Notes: generated by a model not told the origin, from the sequence alone. A DNA stretch of 64,000 bases from Candidatus Thiocaldithrix dubininis (GCA_029972135.1 CP124755.1:2913001-2977000), one strand, 5' to 3'; counted from the stretch's first letter, positions 29,261 to 38,338 are shown. Program-made: numbers and translations.

Positions 29261-29284
29261 CAGGCTTAAAATAATTACTAAATT
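29257..29284 (+). promoter_or_regulatory. Candidate topA promoter
   Basis: A perfect TTGACA (29257-29262), overlapping the uup stop codon, is followed after 16 bp by TAAATT (29279-29284). The implied start leaves a leader of about 100 nt before topA that contains two consecutive palindromes. Confidence 0.45.
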
Positions 29285-29317
29285 TCCCGGTATTGCGAAG
29301 CTGTCACTTTACTTTTA

Positions 29318-29353
29318 GCGCATTAGTAAGCATACAATGCGCCCTAATTAGGG
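29318..29353 (+). repeat. Two adjoining palindromes in the topA leader
   Basis: A hairpin GCGCATT/AATGCGC with an 11-nt loop (29318-29342) abuts a perfect 12-bp palindrome CCCTAATTAGGG (29342-29353). Both lie between the candidate promoter and the topA start and could act as an operator, supercoiling-sensitive element or RNA hairpin. Confidence 0.4.
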
Positions 29354-29389
29354 AACAGGCGTAGCTCCTTAAAGGGCTGGCGATAGAAA

Positions 29390-31873
29390 ATGAGCGAAAA
29401 TCTAGTCATCGTCGAATCACCGGCGAAAGGTAAAACCATCGAAAAATACCTAGGAAGCGACTTCACAGTACTCGCTTCTTATGGGCATGTGCGCGATTTA
29501 ATCCCCAAAGAAGGCGCGGTTGATCCGAATAATCAATACGCCATGCGCTATGAGATTATTGATCGCAACCAAAAACATGTGGATGCCATTGCGCGCGCGG
29601 TTAAAAAAGCCAAAACGCTTTATTTAGCGACCGACCCGGATCGCGAAGGCGAAGCCATTTCATGGCATTTGTATGAATTGTTGAAAGAACGCGGTGTATT
29701 AGACGGTAAACAAGTACATCGAGTAGTGTTTCATGAAATTACCAAACGCGCGGTGCAAGAGGCCATTCAGCACCCACGGCAATTAGCGTATGACTTGATT
29801 GATGCGCAACAAGCCCGCCGCGCCTTGGATTATTTGGTCGGTTTCAACTTGTCACCGCTGTTATGGCGCAAAATCAAACAAGGTTTATCTGCGGGACGTG
29901 TGCAAAGCCCGGCCTTACGTTTAATTGTCGAACGTGAAGAACAAATTGAAAAGTTTGTCAGCCAAGAATATTGGACAATGACCGCGTGGGCAGAAAAAGC
30001 CAAGCAAGCCTTTAATGCGCGTTTGCATACCTTAGATGGGCGTAAGTTAGAACAGTTTGATATTGCCAACGAAGCGCAAGCCAATGCCTTACGTGAACGC
30101 TTATTGGTGAGTTCACAAGGGCAATTAACCGTTAGCAAAGTCGAAAAGAAACAACGTAAACGCTCGCCTGCACCGCCGTTTACCACGTCTACCTTGCAGC
30201 AAGAAGCGGTGCGTAAATTACGGTTCTCGACGCAACGCACGATGCGGGCAGCGCAACAATTGTATGAAGGCATTGATTTAGGTAATGGCGCGGTGGGTTT
30301 AATTACCTATATGCGTACCGACTCCGTGAATTTAGCCACTGAAGCCTTGGGCGAATTACGCGATTTGATTAGCCAGCGTTACGGTAAAGATAAACTACCC
30401 GAAACGCCTAATTTGTATAAAACCAAATCGAAAAACGCCCAAGAAGCGCATGAAGCCATTCGCCCTACCTCGGCATTGCGCACACCGGATGAAGTTAAAG
30501 CGCATTTAAGCGAAGAGCAATTTAAGCTGTATGAATTAATCTGGAAACGTACAGTGGCTTGCCAAATGATCCACGCCACACTGGATACGGTTTCAGTGGA
30601 TTTAAATGCGGAGACCAATACCTTCTTCCGCGCGACCGGTTCAGTGATTCGTGACCCCGGTTTCTTATTAGTCTATGAAGAAGGCTTAGACGATAAAGAA
30701 ACCGAGAAAGAAAGCCCCCTACCGCCGTTAGTGGAAGGCGATAAAGTGAAGCTCAACGATATTAAAGCGGAGCAACATTTTACCGAACCGCCGCCGCGCT
30801 ATTCGGAAGCCAGTATTGTCAAAGCCTTGGAAGAATTCGGCATTGGTCGTCCGTCAACTTATGCCAGCATTATTTCCACGCTGTTAGCCCGCGAATATGT
30901 GGAATTGGATAATCGCCGCTTCGTGCCTACTGATATTGGGCGCATCGTTAACCGTTTCTTGACGGAACATTTCACGCAATACGTGGATTATGACTTTACC
31001 GCCAATTTGGAAGACCAATTAGACGAAATCTCACGCGGTGAAAAAACGTGGGTGCCGATTATGGATGCGTTTTGGCAACCGTTTAGCCGTTTAGTCACAG
31101 ATAAAATGGATAGCGTCAATCGCAGCGATATTCTGCAATCACGGGAATTAGGTACGGATCCGGCAACGGGTAAACCCGTGTCGATTCGCATGGGACGCTT
31201 TGGCCCGTTTGCGCAAATTGGTACGAAGGAAGACGAAGAAAAACCCATTTTTGCCAGCCTGCGTGCAGGCATGAAAATGGATACGGTTACCCTAGAAGAA
31301 GCCTTAGAACTGTTTAAATTGCCACGTCATTTGGGCGAAACCGCAGACGGTAAAGCGATTAGTACCAATGTTGGACGCTTTGGCCCTTATGTAAAATATG
31401 GCAGCGAATACGCTTCTATGGGCAAAACCGACGACCCGCATACGCTGACTTTGGAACGTGCATTAGAAATTATTGCGGAGAAAAAGCAAAAAGACGCGGA
31501 TAAGTTGCTGAAAGACTTTGGCAATGGTATTCAAATTATTAAAGGACGCTGGGGGCCGTTCCTGAAACACGGCAAAATTAATGCAAAATTGCCGAAAGAT
31601 CGGGATATTAATACGGTTACTTTGGAAGAAGCACAAGCCTTAATTAGCGCTGCTACCCCAGTGAAAGCCAGCAAAAAGACGACGGCAAAAGCGGCGAACG
31701 ATGAAAGCGCAACGCCTGTGAAAGCGGTTGCCGACGCTAAACCTAAGACCAAGAAAGCGGCTAGCAAAACGGCTGAACCGACTGCCAAAGCCAGCCCTAA
31801 AAAAGCCAAGGTAGCAGACACAAAAGCGGCCACGCCTGCGAAAAAACCCACGGCGAAAAAGAAAGCCAGCTAA
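29390..31873 (+). CDS. topA: DNA topoisomerase I
   Basis: 827-aa type IA topoisomerase that relaxes negative supercoils. The N-terminal Toprim domain has VESPAKGKTIEKYL and TDPDREGEAISWHL; the catalytic tyrosine lies in GLITYMRTDSVNLA. The C-terminus has no Cys4 zinc fingers like those of E. coli TopA. It carries the zinc-free topoisomerase C-terminal repeats instead (IRMGRFGPFAQIG, TNVGRFGPYVKYG, IIKGRWGPFLKHG) and a Lys/Ala/Thr-rich basic tail of about 90 residues. tsaC starts 3 bp after the stop. Confidence 0.97.
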   Translation: MSENLVIVESPAKGKTIEKYLGSDFTVLASYGHVRDLIPKEGAVDPNNQYAMRYEIIDRNQKHVDAIARAVKKAKTLYLATDPDREGEAISWHLYELLKERGVLDGKQVHRVVFHEITKRAVQEAIQHPRQLAYDLIDAQQARRALDYLVGFNLSPLLWRKIKQGLSAGRVQSPALRLIVEREEQIEKFVSQEYWTMTAWAEKAKQAFNARLHTLDGRKLEQFDIANEAQANALRERLLVSSQGQLTVSKVEKKQRKRSPAPPFTTSTLQQEAVRKLRFSTQRTMRAAQQLYEGIDLGNGAVGLITYMRTDSVNLATEALGELRDLISQRYGKDKLPETPNLYKTKSKNAQEAHEAIRPTSALRTPDEVKAHLSEEQFKLYELIWKRTVACQMIHATLDTVSVDLNAETNTFFRATGSVIRDPGFLLVYEEGLDDKETEKESPLPPLVEGDKVKLNDIKAEQHFTEPPPRYSEASIVKALEEFGIGRPSTYASIISTLLAREYVELDNRRFVPTDIGRIVNRFLTEHFTQYVDYDFTANLEDQLDEISRGEKTWVPIMDAFWQPFSRLVTDKMDSVNRSDILQSRELGTDPATGKPVSIRMGRFGPFAQIGTKEDEEKPIFASLRAGMKMDTVTLEEALELFKLPRHLGETADGKAISTNVGRFGPYVKYGSEYASMGKTDDPHTLTLERALEIIAEKKQKDADKLLKDFGNGIQIIKGRWGPFLKHGKINAKLPKDRDINTVTLEEAQALISAATPVKASKKTTAKAANDESATPVKAVADAKPKTKKAASKTAEPTAKASPKKAKVADTKAATPAKKPTAKKKAS

Positions 31874-31876
31874 GGC

Positions 31877-32434
31877 ATGTTAGACGCAGCCTTACAACAA
31901 GCCATACACTGCGTACAACAAGGCGGTGTATTGGCTTATCCCACGGAAGCGGTTTACGGTTTAGGCTGTAATCCGCAGCAGTTGGCGGCAGTGCAACGTA
32001 TTTTAGAGCTAAAGCAACGACCTGCACATAAAGGCTTAATTTTGATTGCCGCCGATTGGGCGCAATTAAGCACATGGTTACAGCCGTTAAGTGCCGAAGT
32101 ACAAGCGCGAGTAATGGCGGATTATGCTTACCCGATTACGTGGTTGTTACCCGCTGCCACACACGTTTCCCCCTTAATTCGCGGTGCACATGACAGTTTG
32201 GCGGTGCGGGTGACGCAACACCCCACTAGCCGCTTACTTTGCCAAGCCTTGGGCTACCCGTTAATTTCCACCAGTGCGAATCGTAGCCATGATGCGCCCG
32301 CACGTTCTGCCGCTGAAGTTCGCGCTTACTTTGCCGATACGCTGGATTATATTTTGGATGCCCCATTAGGTTCAGCCAACCAACCGAGTGAAATTCGCGA
32401 CGCTTTAAGCAATCAACTAATCCGACCCGCTTAA
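31877..32434 (+). CDS. tsaC: Threonylcarbamoyl-AMP synthase
   Basis: 185-aa single-domain YrdC/Sua5 protein. It makes threonylcarbamoyl-AMP from Thr, bicarbonate and ATP, the first step in t6A37 tRNA modification. The family core is present: GGVLAYPTEAVYGLGCNP, KQRPAHKGLILI, PITWLLPA and the C-terminal LISTSANRSHDAPA. Its length fits short TsaC, not Sua5. It is immediately downstream of topA, probably on the same transcript. Confidence 0.95.
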   Translation: MLDAALQQAIHCVQQGGVLAYPTEAVYGLGCNPQQLAAVQRILELKQRPAHKGLILIAADWAQLSTWLQPLSAEVQARVMADYAYPITWLLPAATHVSPLIRGAHDSLAVRVTQHPTSRLLCQALGYPLISTSANRSHDAPARSAAEVRAYFADTLDYILDAPLGSANQPSEIRDALSNQLIRPA

Positions 32435-32466
32435 AGGCAAATTGTAGTTTGCACCAATTTGCATAA

Positions 32467-32577
32467 GGATTGCGGTTGCAGGAAATTAGGGACAGAGCCT
32501 GCATCGCAGGGATGCGATGCTGGAGCGTACAAGGAGGTCAGCGTCTCTGAACCTAATTTACGGCAACAAAGCAATCC
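32467..32577. repeat. Long imperfect palindromic element (REP/MITE-like)
   Basis: About 111 bp that folds end to end. The arms pair as GGATTGC, GTTGC, AAATTAGG and CAGAG on the left with CTCTG, CCTAATTT, GCAAC and GCAATCC on the right, interrupted by 2-3-nt mismatches. The centre holds a separate perfect 8-bp hairpin (GCATCGCA, loop GGGA, TGCGATGC) followed by GAGCGTACAAGGAGGT. The layout resembles palindromic intergenic repeats I recall from other gammaproteobacteria (hairpin with central GGGATG, then GAGCGTACA). It lies between tsaC and the next gene, just upstream of its ribosome-binding site. No second copy was noticed in the window. Confidence 0.6.
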
Positions 32578-32593
32578 CAGCAGGAAAAATGCG

Positions 32594-33733
32594 ATGATAC
32601 GTGTCGAAATTGTTTCGCAGTTAGATCAAATCAATGCCCAGCAGTGGAATGCGTTGGTGCAGGATAATAATCCATTTTTACGCCATGAATTTCTCAGCGC
32701 CTTAGAACATCACGGTTGTGTGGGTGAGCCATTTGGTTGGTTGCCCCGACATATTGCGGTATATGACGCAGAAACCTTAGTGGCTGCCTTGCCTTTATAC
32801 GAGAAATACAATTCTTATGGCGAATTTGTGTTCGATCACGCATGGGCAGAGACTTATAAGCAGAACGGCTTAGCGTATTTTCCTAAGTTAGTGTCGTCGA
32901 TTCCGTATACCCCTGCGTCGGGACAGCGTTTGTTAGTACCCGCAGGACGTGAAGCGGAATTATATCCCTTGTTATTAGATGCTGTCTTACAGGTAGCAGA
33001 GGCGGTTAATGCGAGTAGTTGGCATTGTTTATTTGCTGAAACAAAGCAACAAACTTGGTTAGAAAGCCAAGGTTTAATTGCGCGGCACGATTGCCAGTTT
33101 CATTGGTTTAATCAGCAGTACGCTAATTTTGATGAATTTCTAAGTACGTTTAGCTCGAAAAAACGCAAAAATGTTAAGCAAGAACGCCGCAAGGTACAGG
33201 AATCCGGCGTGCAATTACGTGTCTTAGACGGGCATTCAGCCACGCCACAAGATTGGCAAGATTTTGCATTTTTCTATCAACATACCTTTGAATCAAAATG
33301 GGGCATTCCGACCTTAAATTACGGCTTTTTTCTGGAAGTAGCGCAGCAATTACCTAAGCAAGTGGTATTGGTCTTAGCCGATTTAAATGGGGAATGCGTG
33401 GCGGGCTCGCTGATGTTTCGCAGTGATAGCAGGTTATTTGGGCGGCATTGGGGTTGCACGCATTATATTGACGGCTTGCACTTTGAAGCTTGTTATTATC
33501 AAGGCATTGACTATTGCATTCGCCACAACTTACAGGTGTTTGAACCGGGGGCGCAAGGTGAACATAAAGTAGCACGCGGCTTTGTGCCGACCTTAACCCG
33601 TTCGAGCCATTGGTTAGCCGATGCGCGGTTTATGGCAGCGGCACGTCGTCATAGCCAATACGAACAACAGGCGGTGGCGCATTATATGCAGGAAGTCCGC
33701 GAACATTTACCGTATGCTAAGCCACTTGGCTAA
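32594..33733 (+). CDS. FemAB/GNAT-like protein (DUF482/COG3146)
   Basis: 379-aa protein of the COG3146 family, annotated as GNAT N-acetyltransferase or peptidoglycan-biosynthesis-like. Typical pieces are NPFLRHEFLSALEHHGCVG, LPLYEKYNSYGEFVFDHAWAE, FSSKKRKNVKQERRKV and the C-terminal GAQGEHKVARGFVPTLTRSSHW. It has the FemAB-like double-GNAT fold; the substrate is unknown. The start is ATG 32594, with AGGA 8 bases upstream; the frame opens at 32459, but that extension would run through the palindromic element. Convergent with the FtsX-type permease gene, overlapping it by 17 bp. Confidence 0.87.
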   Translation: MIRVEIVSQLDQINAQQWNALVQDNNPFLRHEFLSALEHHGCVGEPFGWLPRHIAVYDAETLVAALPLYEKYNSYGEFVFDHAWAETYKQNGLAYFPKLVSSIPYTPASGQRLLVPAGREAELYPLLLDAVLQVAEAVNASSWHCLFAETKQQTWLESQGLIARHDCQFHWFNQQYANFDEFLSTFSSKKRKNVKQERRKVQESGVQLRVLDGHSATPQDWQDFAFFYQHTFESKWGIPTLNYGFFLEVAQQLPKQVVLVLADLNGECVAGSLMFRSDSRLFGRHWGCTHYIDGLHFEACYYQGIDYCIRHNLQVFEPGAQGEHKVARGFVPTLTRSSHWLADARFMAAARRHSQYEQQAVAHYMQEVREHLPYAKPLG

Positions 33734-36248
33734 ACGCTTGACGTAAGGCTAACTGATTTAAGCGTTTCACCGGATATAAGCTGGCTAAACTAGCGGCTAA
33801 TAAAGCTAAGATAAGCGCTTGTAAGGGCACACTGGCAAAAAACTGCGTGTGCATCGTCCAACCAAACGAACGCTGGTTAATAATATCAATTAACACCAGC
33901 GACATAATCGAACCTAATGGTAACGCTAATAAACCTGCGAATAAGCCCATAATCGCGGCTTGTAACAACACTAAACGGCTCAGTTGTTGGGGCGTAAAGC
34001 CCGTGGCACGCAGAATCGCGTATTCCCTACCCTTTTCTAAAAACAACGCCATTAAAGCGCTAAACACACCGATAAATGCCACCACAATGACCAACAAGCG
34101 CAGAACATTGGTAATAGCAAAGGTGCGGTCGAAAATCTGTAAGGAAAATTCACGAATGCTTTGGCTGGAACGAATCGAAATCGGCGAGGGACTAACAATC
34201 TGCGTAGCCAAGCGTTGTAATTGTTGCTCAACTGCCGCCACGTCTGCATTGGGTTTGAGTTTTAAGCCAATCGACGAAATATTACTATCTTGCCAATAAC
34301 GATTAAACAACAAGCGCGGTATTACTAACATGCCTTGCGTCGCGCTGTAGTCACGATAAATGGCTAATACGGGCAAGGCTTGTAGCCCGCGCTCAGTTTG
34401 CAGCGTAATCGCTTGCCCTACTTTAATGCCACGGTGATAAGCAAGCGGTTCAGATACTAAAACACCGTTACCTTGCATAAACGCTTGCCAGACTTGCCTA
34501 GGTTCACCCGCCAAATACTCAAAGCCTTGTGCATTATGCGCGGCAGGTGCTAATACCAAGGCGGGAATCGGCATACCGTCTAATGACACATGCGTACTTA
34601 AGCCATTGCTAAGTGAAGCCACTTCTGGCAAACGCTTAATTTCTTCCAGCCACGCAGGATTAACCGTACCTTGTACTTTGGATTCACCGGGCGCAACCGC
34701 TGACACATAGATATCGCTGGATAAGGTATGTTCTAACCATGTTGCTACGCTGCCGCGAAATGAACCAATCATGAGGCTGACACCCACCGTAGCGGATACC
34801 GCCACCGTTAAGGCAATAATCGCTAATGCCGTGCGGCTTAAGCTGGCTTGGATACCCCGCAATGCCATCCGCAGCAATAACTGGCGCTGTAAATGCTTAA
34901 CGCGCTGTAAAGCTTGTAAACTGACACGCAACAACCACGGAATGATTAAGCTATAACCGACGATTAAGCCAAATAATCCCACAAAGCCCCAAGCTAAACT
35001 TTTGCCAGACGTTTCAATCAGCAATAGGCTTAATAATAAGCTCAGTACGCCGAACGCGGCTAAGTTTATACTCATGCGCTGTTGTGTGCTTTCTAAGCTG
35101 GATTGGCGTTTCACTTGTACGGGGGCAACGCGTGCAGCTTCCAACGCGGGGGCAAGGGTTGCCAGCAAAACGCTGAACAAAGTGATGCCCACGCCTTTGA
35201 GTAACAAACTGGGGGTAATTAATAAATCGCGGGCGTGGACGCTGACGTATAAATCGTTAATGGTTTGCGTGACCAATATCAGCAAGCCCTGCCCTAGTAA
35301 AATGCCAAGCAACACCCCGAATACGCTGCCCATGACACCTAATACCAAAGCTTCCAGCACTAAATGCCGGAATAATTGCGCCCCCGTTACCCCCACCATA
35401 CGCGCTATCGCAAAGCTAGAACGGCGTTGTAAGACCGAAAAAGTCATGGTGTTGTAGACCAGAAACGCCCCGACTAGCATTGCCAACAAGCTCATGGCTA
35501 ATAAATTCGTGCTAAAAGCCTGGGTCATTTGCCCAAATACCACTTGGCGTTGCGCAAACGCTTCCAGCTTCAAGTTAGGCGGTAATAACGCTTGTAATTG
35601 CTGTGCTTGCGCTTCACTGAGTTGTAATTGAATGCGAGTTAAGCCTTTACGCGCTGCCAAACTTTCCGCCGTCGCAATATCCGCAAACAACAGATTCTCG
35701 GTATTAGCGGACATCGGTACAGTGGCTAACACCCGCAGGCTAATTGGCTGCTGCTGAAGCTGTACGCTTACGCTTTGCCCGGCTGTGACCTTTAATCGCT
35801 GGGCTAAGCTTTGCGGTAGAATGACTGTATTGGCTTGGGTTAACAGCTTGCTTAACACCTCAGCGGGTAATGACACATCTGTACCTTGGCTTAAGGGCAC
35901 AGCAAATAGGTCTAAGCCTAACAATTCATAGCTCAAGCCTTGCAGCGTAATTGGTACTTGAATTTGCGGGGAGGCTTGCCGATACCCCCAATCTGTACGT
36001 AACTGCTGATAAAATGTCGTGGGAATCGTGCCTTGTATCGCAGTGATTTCATGCGTCATTTGCCCCGATAAGGCATTCACCGATTGTTTAAACGATTGTC
36101 CAGCGGTTTGGTTGGCTAAATCCACTGCAATAATCACGGCTGTACCCAATGCAATACTCAGCAAGGTTAAACCCAATTGCCAAGGGTGCTTGGTAAAAAA
36201 TCGCCAACTGCTACGCCGCAATAATTTAGACACGTTTAAATTCCACAA
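33717..36248 (-). CDS. FtsX/YbbP-like ABC transporter permease
   Basis: 843-aa membrane protein with the double FtsX-domain layout of E. coli YbbP: an N-terminal TM, a periplasmic domain, three TMs (AFLVYNTMTFSVLQRRSSFAIARMVG), another pair (GVLSLLLSLLLIETSG...), then a second MacB-like periplasmic domain and FtsX domain (FLEKGREYAILRATGFTPQQL). It probably works with the YbbA-like ATPase at 38487-39173 in moving envelope lipids or lipoproteins; the substrate is unknown. Two unrelated genes now separate the pair. It overlaps the upstream PDC-sensor gene by 13 bp. Confidence 0.87.
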   Translation of the reverse strand: MWNLNVSKLLRRSSWRFFTKHPWQLGLTLLSIALGTAVIIAVDLANQTAGQSFKQSVNALSGQMTHEITAIQGTIPTTFYQQLRTDWGYRQASPQIQVPITLQGLSYELLGLDLFAVPLSQGTDVSLPAEVLSKLLTQANTVILPQSLAQRLKVTAGQSVSVQLQQQPISLRVLATVPMSANTENLLFADIATAESLAARKGLTRIQLQLSEAQAQQLQALLPPNLKLEAFAQRQVVFGQMTQAFSTNLLAMSLLAMLVGAFLVYNTMTFSVLQRRSSFAIARMVGVTGAQLFRHLVLEALVLGVMGSVFGVLLGILLGQGLLILVTQTINDLYVSVHARDLLITPSLLLKGVGITLFSVLLATLAPALEAARVAPVQVKRQSSLESTQQRMSINLAAFGVLSLLLSLLLIETSGKSLAWGFVGLFGLIVGYSLIIPWLLRVSLQALQRVKHLQRQLLLRMALRGIQASLSRTALAIIALTVAVSATVGVSLMIGSFRGSVATWLEHTLSSDIYVSAVAPGESKVQGTVNPAWLEEIKRLPEVASLSNGLSTHVSLDGMPIPALVLAPAAHNAQGFEYLAGEPRQVWQAFMQGNGVLVSEPLAYHRGIKVGQAITLQTERGLQALPVLAIYRDYSATQGMLVIPRLLFNRYWQDSNISSIGLKLKPNADVAAVEQQLQRLATQIVSPSPISIRSSQSIREFSLQIFDRTFAITNVLRLLVIVVAFIGVFSALMALFLEKGREYAILRATGFTPQQLSRLVLLQAAIMGLFAGLLALPLGSIMSLVLIDIINQRSFGWTMHTQFFASVPLQALILALLAASLASLYPVKRLNQLALRQAFSQVA

Positions 36249-37333
36249 ATACCGCCCTCATACACATCCATAACCGCTTTCAATTCTTGGTAAATATAGG
36301 CTCGCTCGGCAGGGTTAAAGGCTTGTAAACGCTCAGGCACATTTTCCGGCTGTTGCTCAATCGCATACAGCAACTTATTCACTTGAATACAACCGCCGCC
36401 CGCCAATTCGTCGATTAAAGCGTCCAACTTGGCATAGTCTAGCGGTTCTGCAACGCAAGCTTCCGCCACTTGTAGCGTGTCGCCAAACCAAAATGGCAAA
36501 CCTTTGCTAAGAAACTCATCGTAATGCAAATAGTGCGTGCCATCGCAGGAAAAATTTAAACTCACCTTGCCATTCACAATATTCAATGAAGCCGAGCGTA
36601 AATAAATAGTTTCATCGGCAAAACGTAAGGCTTTCCATTGTTTAAGAATTTTACCAATCTCGCTGGCGGGCACAATTGCACGATTAAAATACGGGCGACG
36701 CGGATAGGCAAAGCAAATATCGGTATCGGCTAATTCATCCATCGTCAGAATGCGATACACATAAGGATCATCGACATGCCACAGAGTCGAGCGGCTACTG
36801 GAAAAGTGTATCTGAATATGATGCACGCCTTGATCAACGATAAGCGCTTCATGTACCGCTAGCACATGATCGAGCTGCTTATCCATTAAGCTCTCAACCC
36901 GCTCTTGGGCAAACAAACCTTGGCGAATCGCAGGGTCGCCTTTAATTTGCCGCCATTGACTGGGCTCTTCATACATGATTTTCGAGTGCGGCAATTCGCG
37001 TAAATCATAATCCACGCCCAAAAAGCCCAAGCGTTGCCCTTGGCTATTCCGAATGGTTTGAATTGCGGTTAAAGACGGGCGTTTTTTATTGCGGCTGATA
37101 TACGCCTGAGACAAATTAAAATCACAAGCCGTATCCTGCATATGCTGCATATACGGGCGTTCGGCTCTATCCCGCCCAATCGCCTCTTCATCCGCCCCAA
37201 ACTTATTTACGGTCGAACTCAGTTGCACACCCTGCGCGTCTAACACATAAATATATTTGCAATGCTCAATGGTTTGGAAAATTGCGCGTAAACGTTCATC
37301 CAAAGCCTCACGCTGACTTAATAACGCGGGCAT
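36236..37333 (-). CDS. PDC/Cache sensor-domain protein, probably frameshifted at 5' end
   Basis: 365 aa from the first ATG in this frame. The N-terminal about 130 residues form a PDC (Cache-like) ligand-sensing domain (CKYIYVLDAQGVQLSSTV, RDRAERPYM, GFLGVDYDLREL); the rest is a conserved region of unknown function. No transmembrane segment is seen, so it is probably a cytoplasmic sensor. The sequence just upstream encodes, in another frame, 29 residues that look like the missing N-terminus; see the entry at 37318-37422. The gene overlaps the permease by 13 bp. Confidence 0.75.
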   Translation of the reverse strand: MPALLSQREALDERLRAIFQTIEHCKYIYVLDAQGVQLSSTVNKFGADEEAIGRDRAERPYMQHMQDTACDFNLSQAYISRNKKRPSLTAIQTIRNSQGQRLGFLGVDYDLRELPHSKIMYEEPSQWRQIKGDPAIRQGLFAQERVESLMDKQLDHVLAVHEALIVDQGVHHIQIHFSSSRSTLWHVDDPYVYRILTMDELADTDICFAYPRRPYFNRAIVPASEIGKILKQWKALRFADETIYLRSASLNIVNGKVSLNFSCDGTHYLHYDEFLSKGLPFWFGDTLQVAEACVAEPLDYAKLDALIDELAGGGCIQVNKLLYAIEQQPENVPERLQAFNPAERAYIYQELKAVMDVYEGGICGI

Positions 37334-37422
37334 AACACATATGCGCTTAAACTATGGCGCAGGTACTCATTTAATAACGCACGCTGGGTCTGAATCGCTT
37401 GCTGCAAACTACTCTGTGGCAT
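37318..37422 (-). pseudogene. Out-of-frame N-terminal piece of the PDC-sensor gene
   Basis: A 34-codon frame starting MPQSSLQQAIQTQ and running through LLNEYLRHSLSAYV ends at 37318, 16 bp inside the PDC-sensor frame. The helix it encodes reads smoothly into PALLSQREALDERL of the main frame if one base is restored near GTGTTATGCCC (about 37333-37339). Either one base was lost (mutation or sequencing error), or the two frames are joined by slippage. Confidence 0.55.
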
Positions 37423-37532
37423 AACGGGGTTCTCGTCTTGAAACCTAAACAAACGGCTACGCTCGCCGGGGTTATTGCCATAAATTGTGTGCTATTCAAA
37501 CCCAACCTAACATATTTATTTAGAGGAAGGAA

Positions 37533-37570
37533 AAGATAAAAAATTAGACAAGAACACGTACTTATTCTTG
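37533..37570 (-). terminator. Possible terminator after the HNH gene
   Basis: On the minus strand a 6-bp stem CAAGAA/TTCTTG (10-nt loop) is followed by TCTAATTTTTTATC. It is 22 bp beyond the HNH gene stop. The stem is AT-rich and weak. Confidence 0.35.
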
Positions 37571-37591
37571 CATTCGGCAGCGGGCAAATGG

Positions 37592-38338
37592 TTATGCTTT
37601 TTGGTAAGATTCAATATTTTGAGCAGTAATTATATCTTGTAGCTCAGCGATAGTTAGCGGTGGATTTTTTGAATGCAGCATTGCATGGCAGTTGGGACAA
37701 ACTGGTCTTAAATCTTGAATAGGATCAATCTTATAGGCTTTGCCAATCTGTGATACTGGAACTAAATGATGAACGTGAATATATCCTGCCCCAATCTCTC
37801 CATATACCGAAGAAAAATTGAAGAAACAAACGCTACATATGGGTTTCCAGTGTTGTATACAAAGATGTCTAGCTCTTGAGTTTCTCTCGTAACTGTTTAC
37901 GATGATTGTTCTTTTAGCCCCCTCAGATAATGTCTCAACTGCTTCATCTTGAATCTCTTCGGCATATAGTTGTTCACCTGTTAATTTGGATTCTCTTAAA
38001 GCTTCAATTAATGTTGATTTAAGCTCCCAAACAAAATATTTTCCTTCTTCCCATCCATTAAAAAATAAGTCCCAAAATTTATATTTTTGTGCGTTTCTTT
38101 TTGTAAATTCTATATCGTATAATTTTGAGATTCTTTTTGCATATAATCCAACTTCTGAATTTAGCGGGACATGAGGTGATTTGCCTTTATATCCAAGTAA
38201 GATACCTATTTGACTGGCGTATGCTTTATGACCATCAAATGAATAGGTGGCTTGAAACATTGCCAAGTCTATTTCTTTAGTAATGTCAGGATTTTTTAAT
38301 ATTTCAATCCATTGTTTTTTTGTAAGTTCAGTAGCCAT
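37592..38338 (-). CDS. HNH endonuclease-like protein
   Basis: 248 aa. The C-terminal HNH nuclease fold (about 165-222) has CxxC at 168-171, the HH pair at 190-191 in HVHHLVPVS, and CPNCH at 214-218 supplying the N and final H, plus DLRPVCPNCHAMLH. The N-terminal about 140 residues are a separate AT-rich-coded domain (DGHKAYASQIGILLGYKGKSPHVPLNSEVG) often found fused to HNH domains in restriction-like proteins. A restriction or phage-defence role is inferred. The gene is visibly AT-richer than its neighbours and lies between the two halves of an ABC exporter, suggesting acquisition by transfer. Confidence 0.82.
   Translation of the reverse strand: MATELTKKQWIEILKNPDITKEIDLAMFQATYSFDGHKAYASQIGILLGYKGKSPHVPLNSEVGLYAKRISKLYDIEFTKRNAQKYKFWDLFFNGWEEGKYFVWELKSTLIEALRESKLTGEQLYAEEIQDEAVETLSEGAKRTIIVNSYERNSRARHLCIQHWKPICSVCFFNFSSVYGEIGAGYIHVHHLVPVSQIGKAYKIDPIQDLRPVCPNCHAMLHSKNPPLTIAELQDIITAQNIESYQKA

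Noticed and set aside
32459..32593. N-terminal extension of the FemAB-like protein
   Set aside because: It would translate through the palindromic element; ATG 32594 has a proper ribosome-binding site.
34771..35457. Plus-strand frames opposite the FtsX-type permease
   Set aside because: Shadow frames of a well-supported membrane protein on the other strand.
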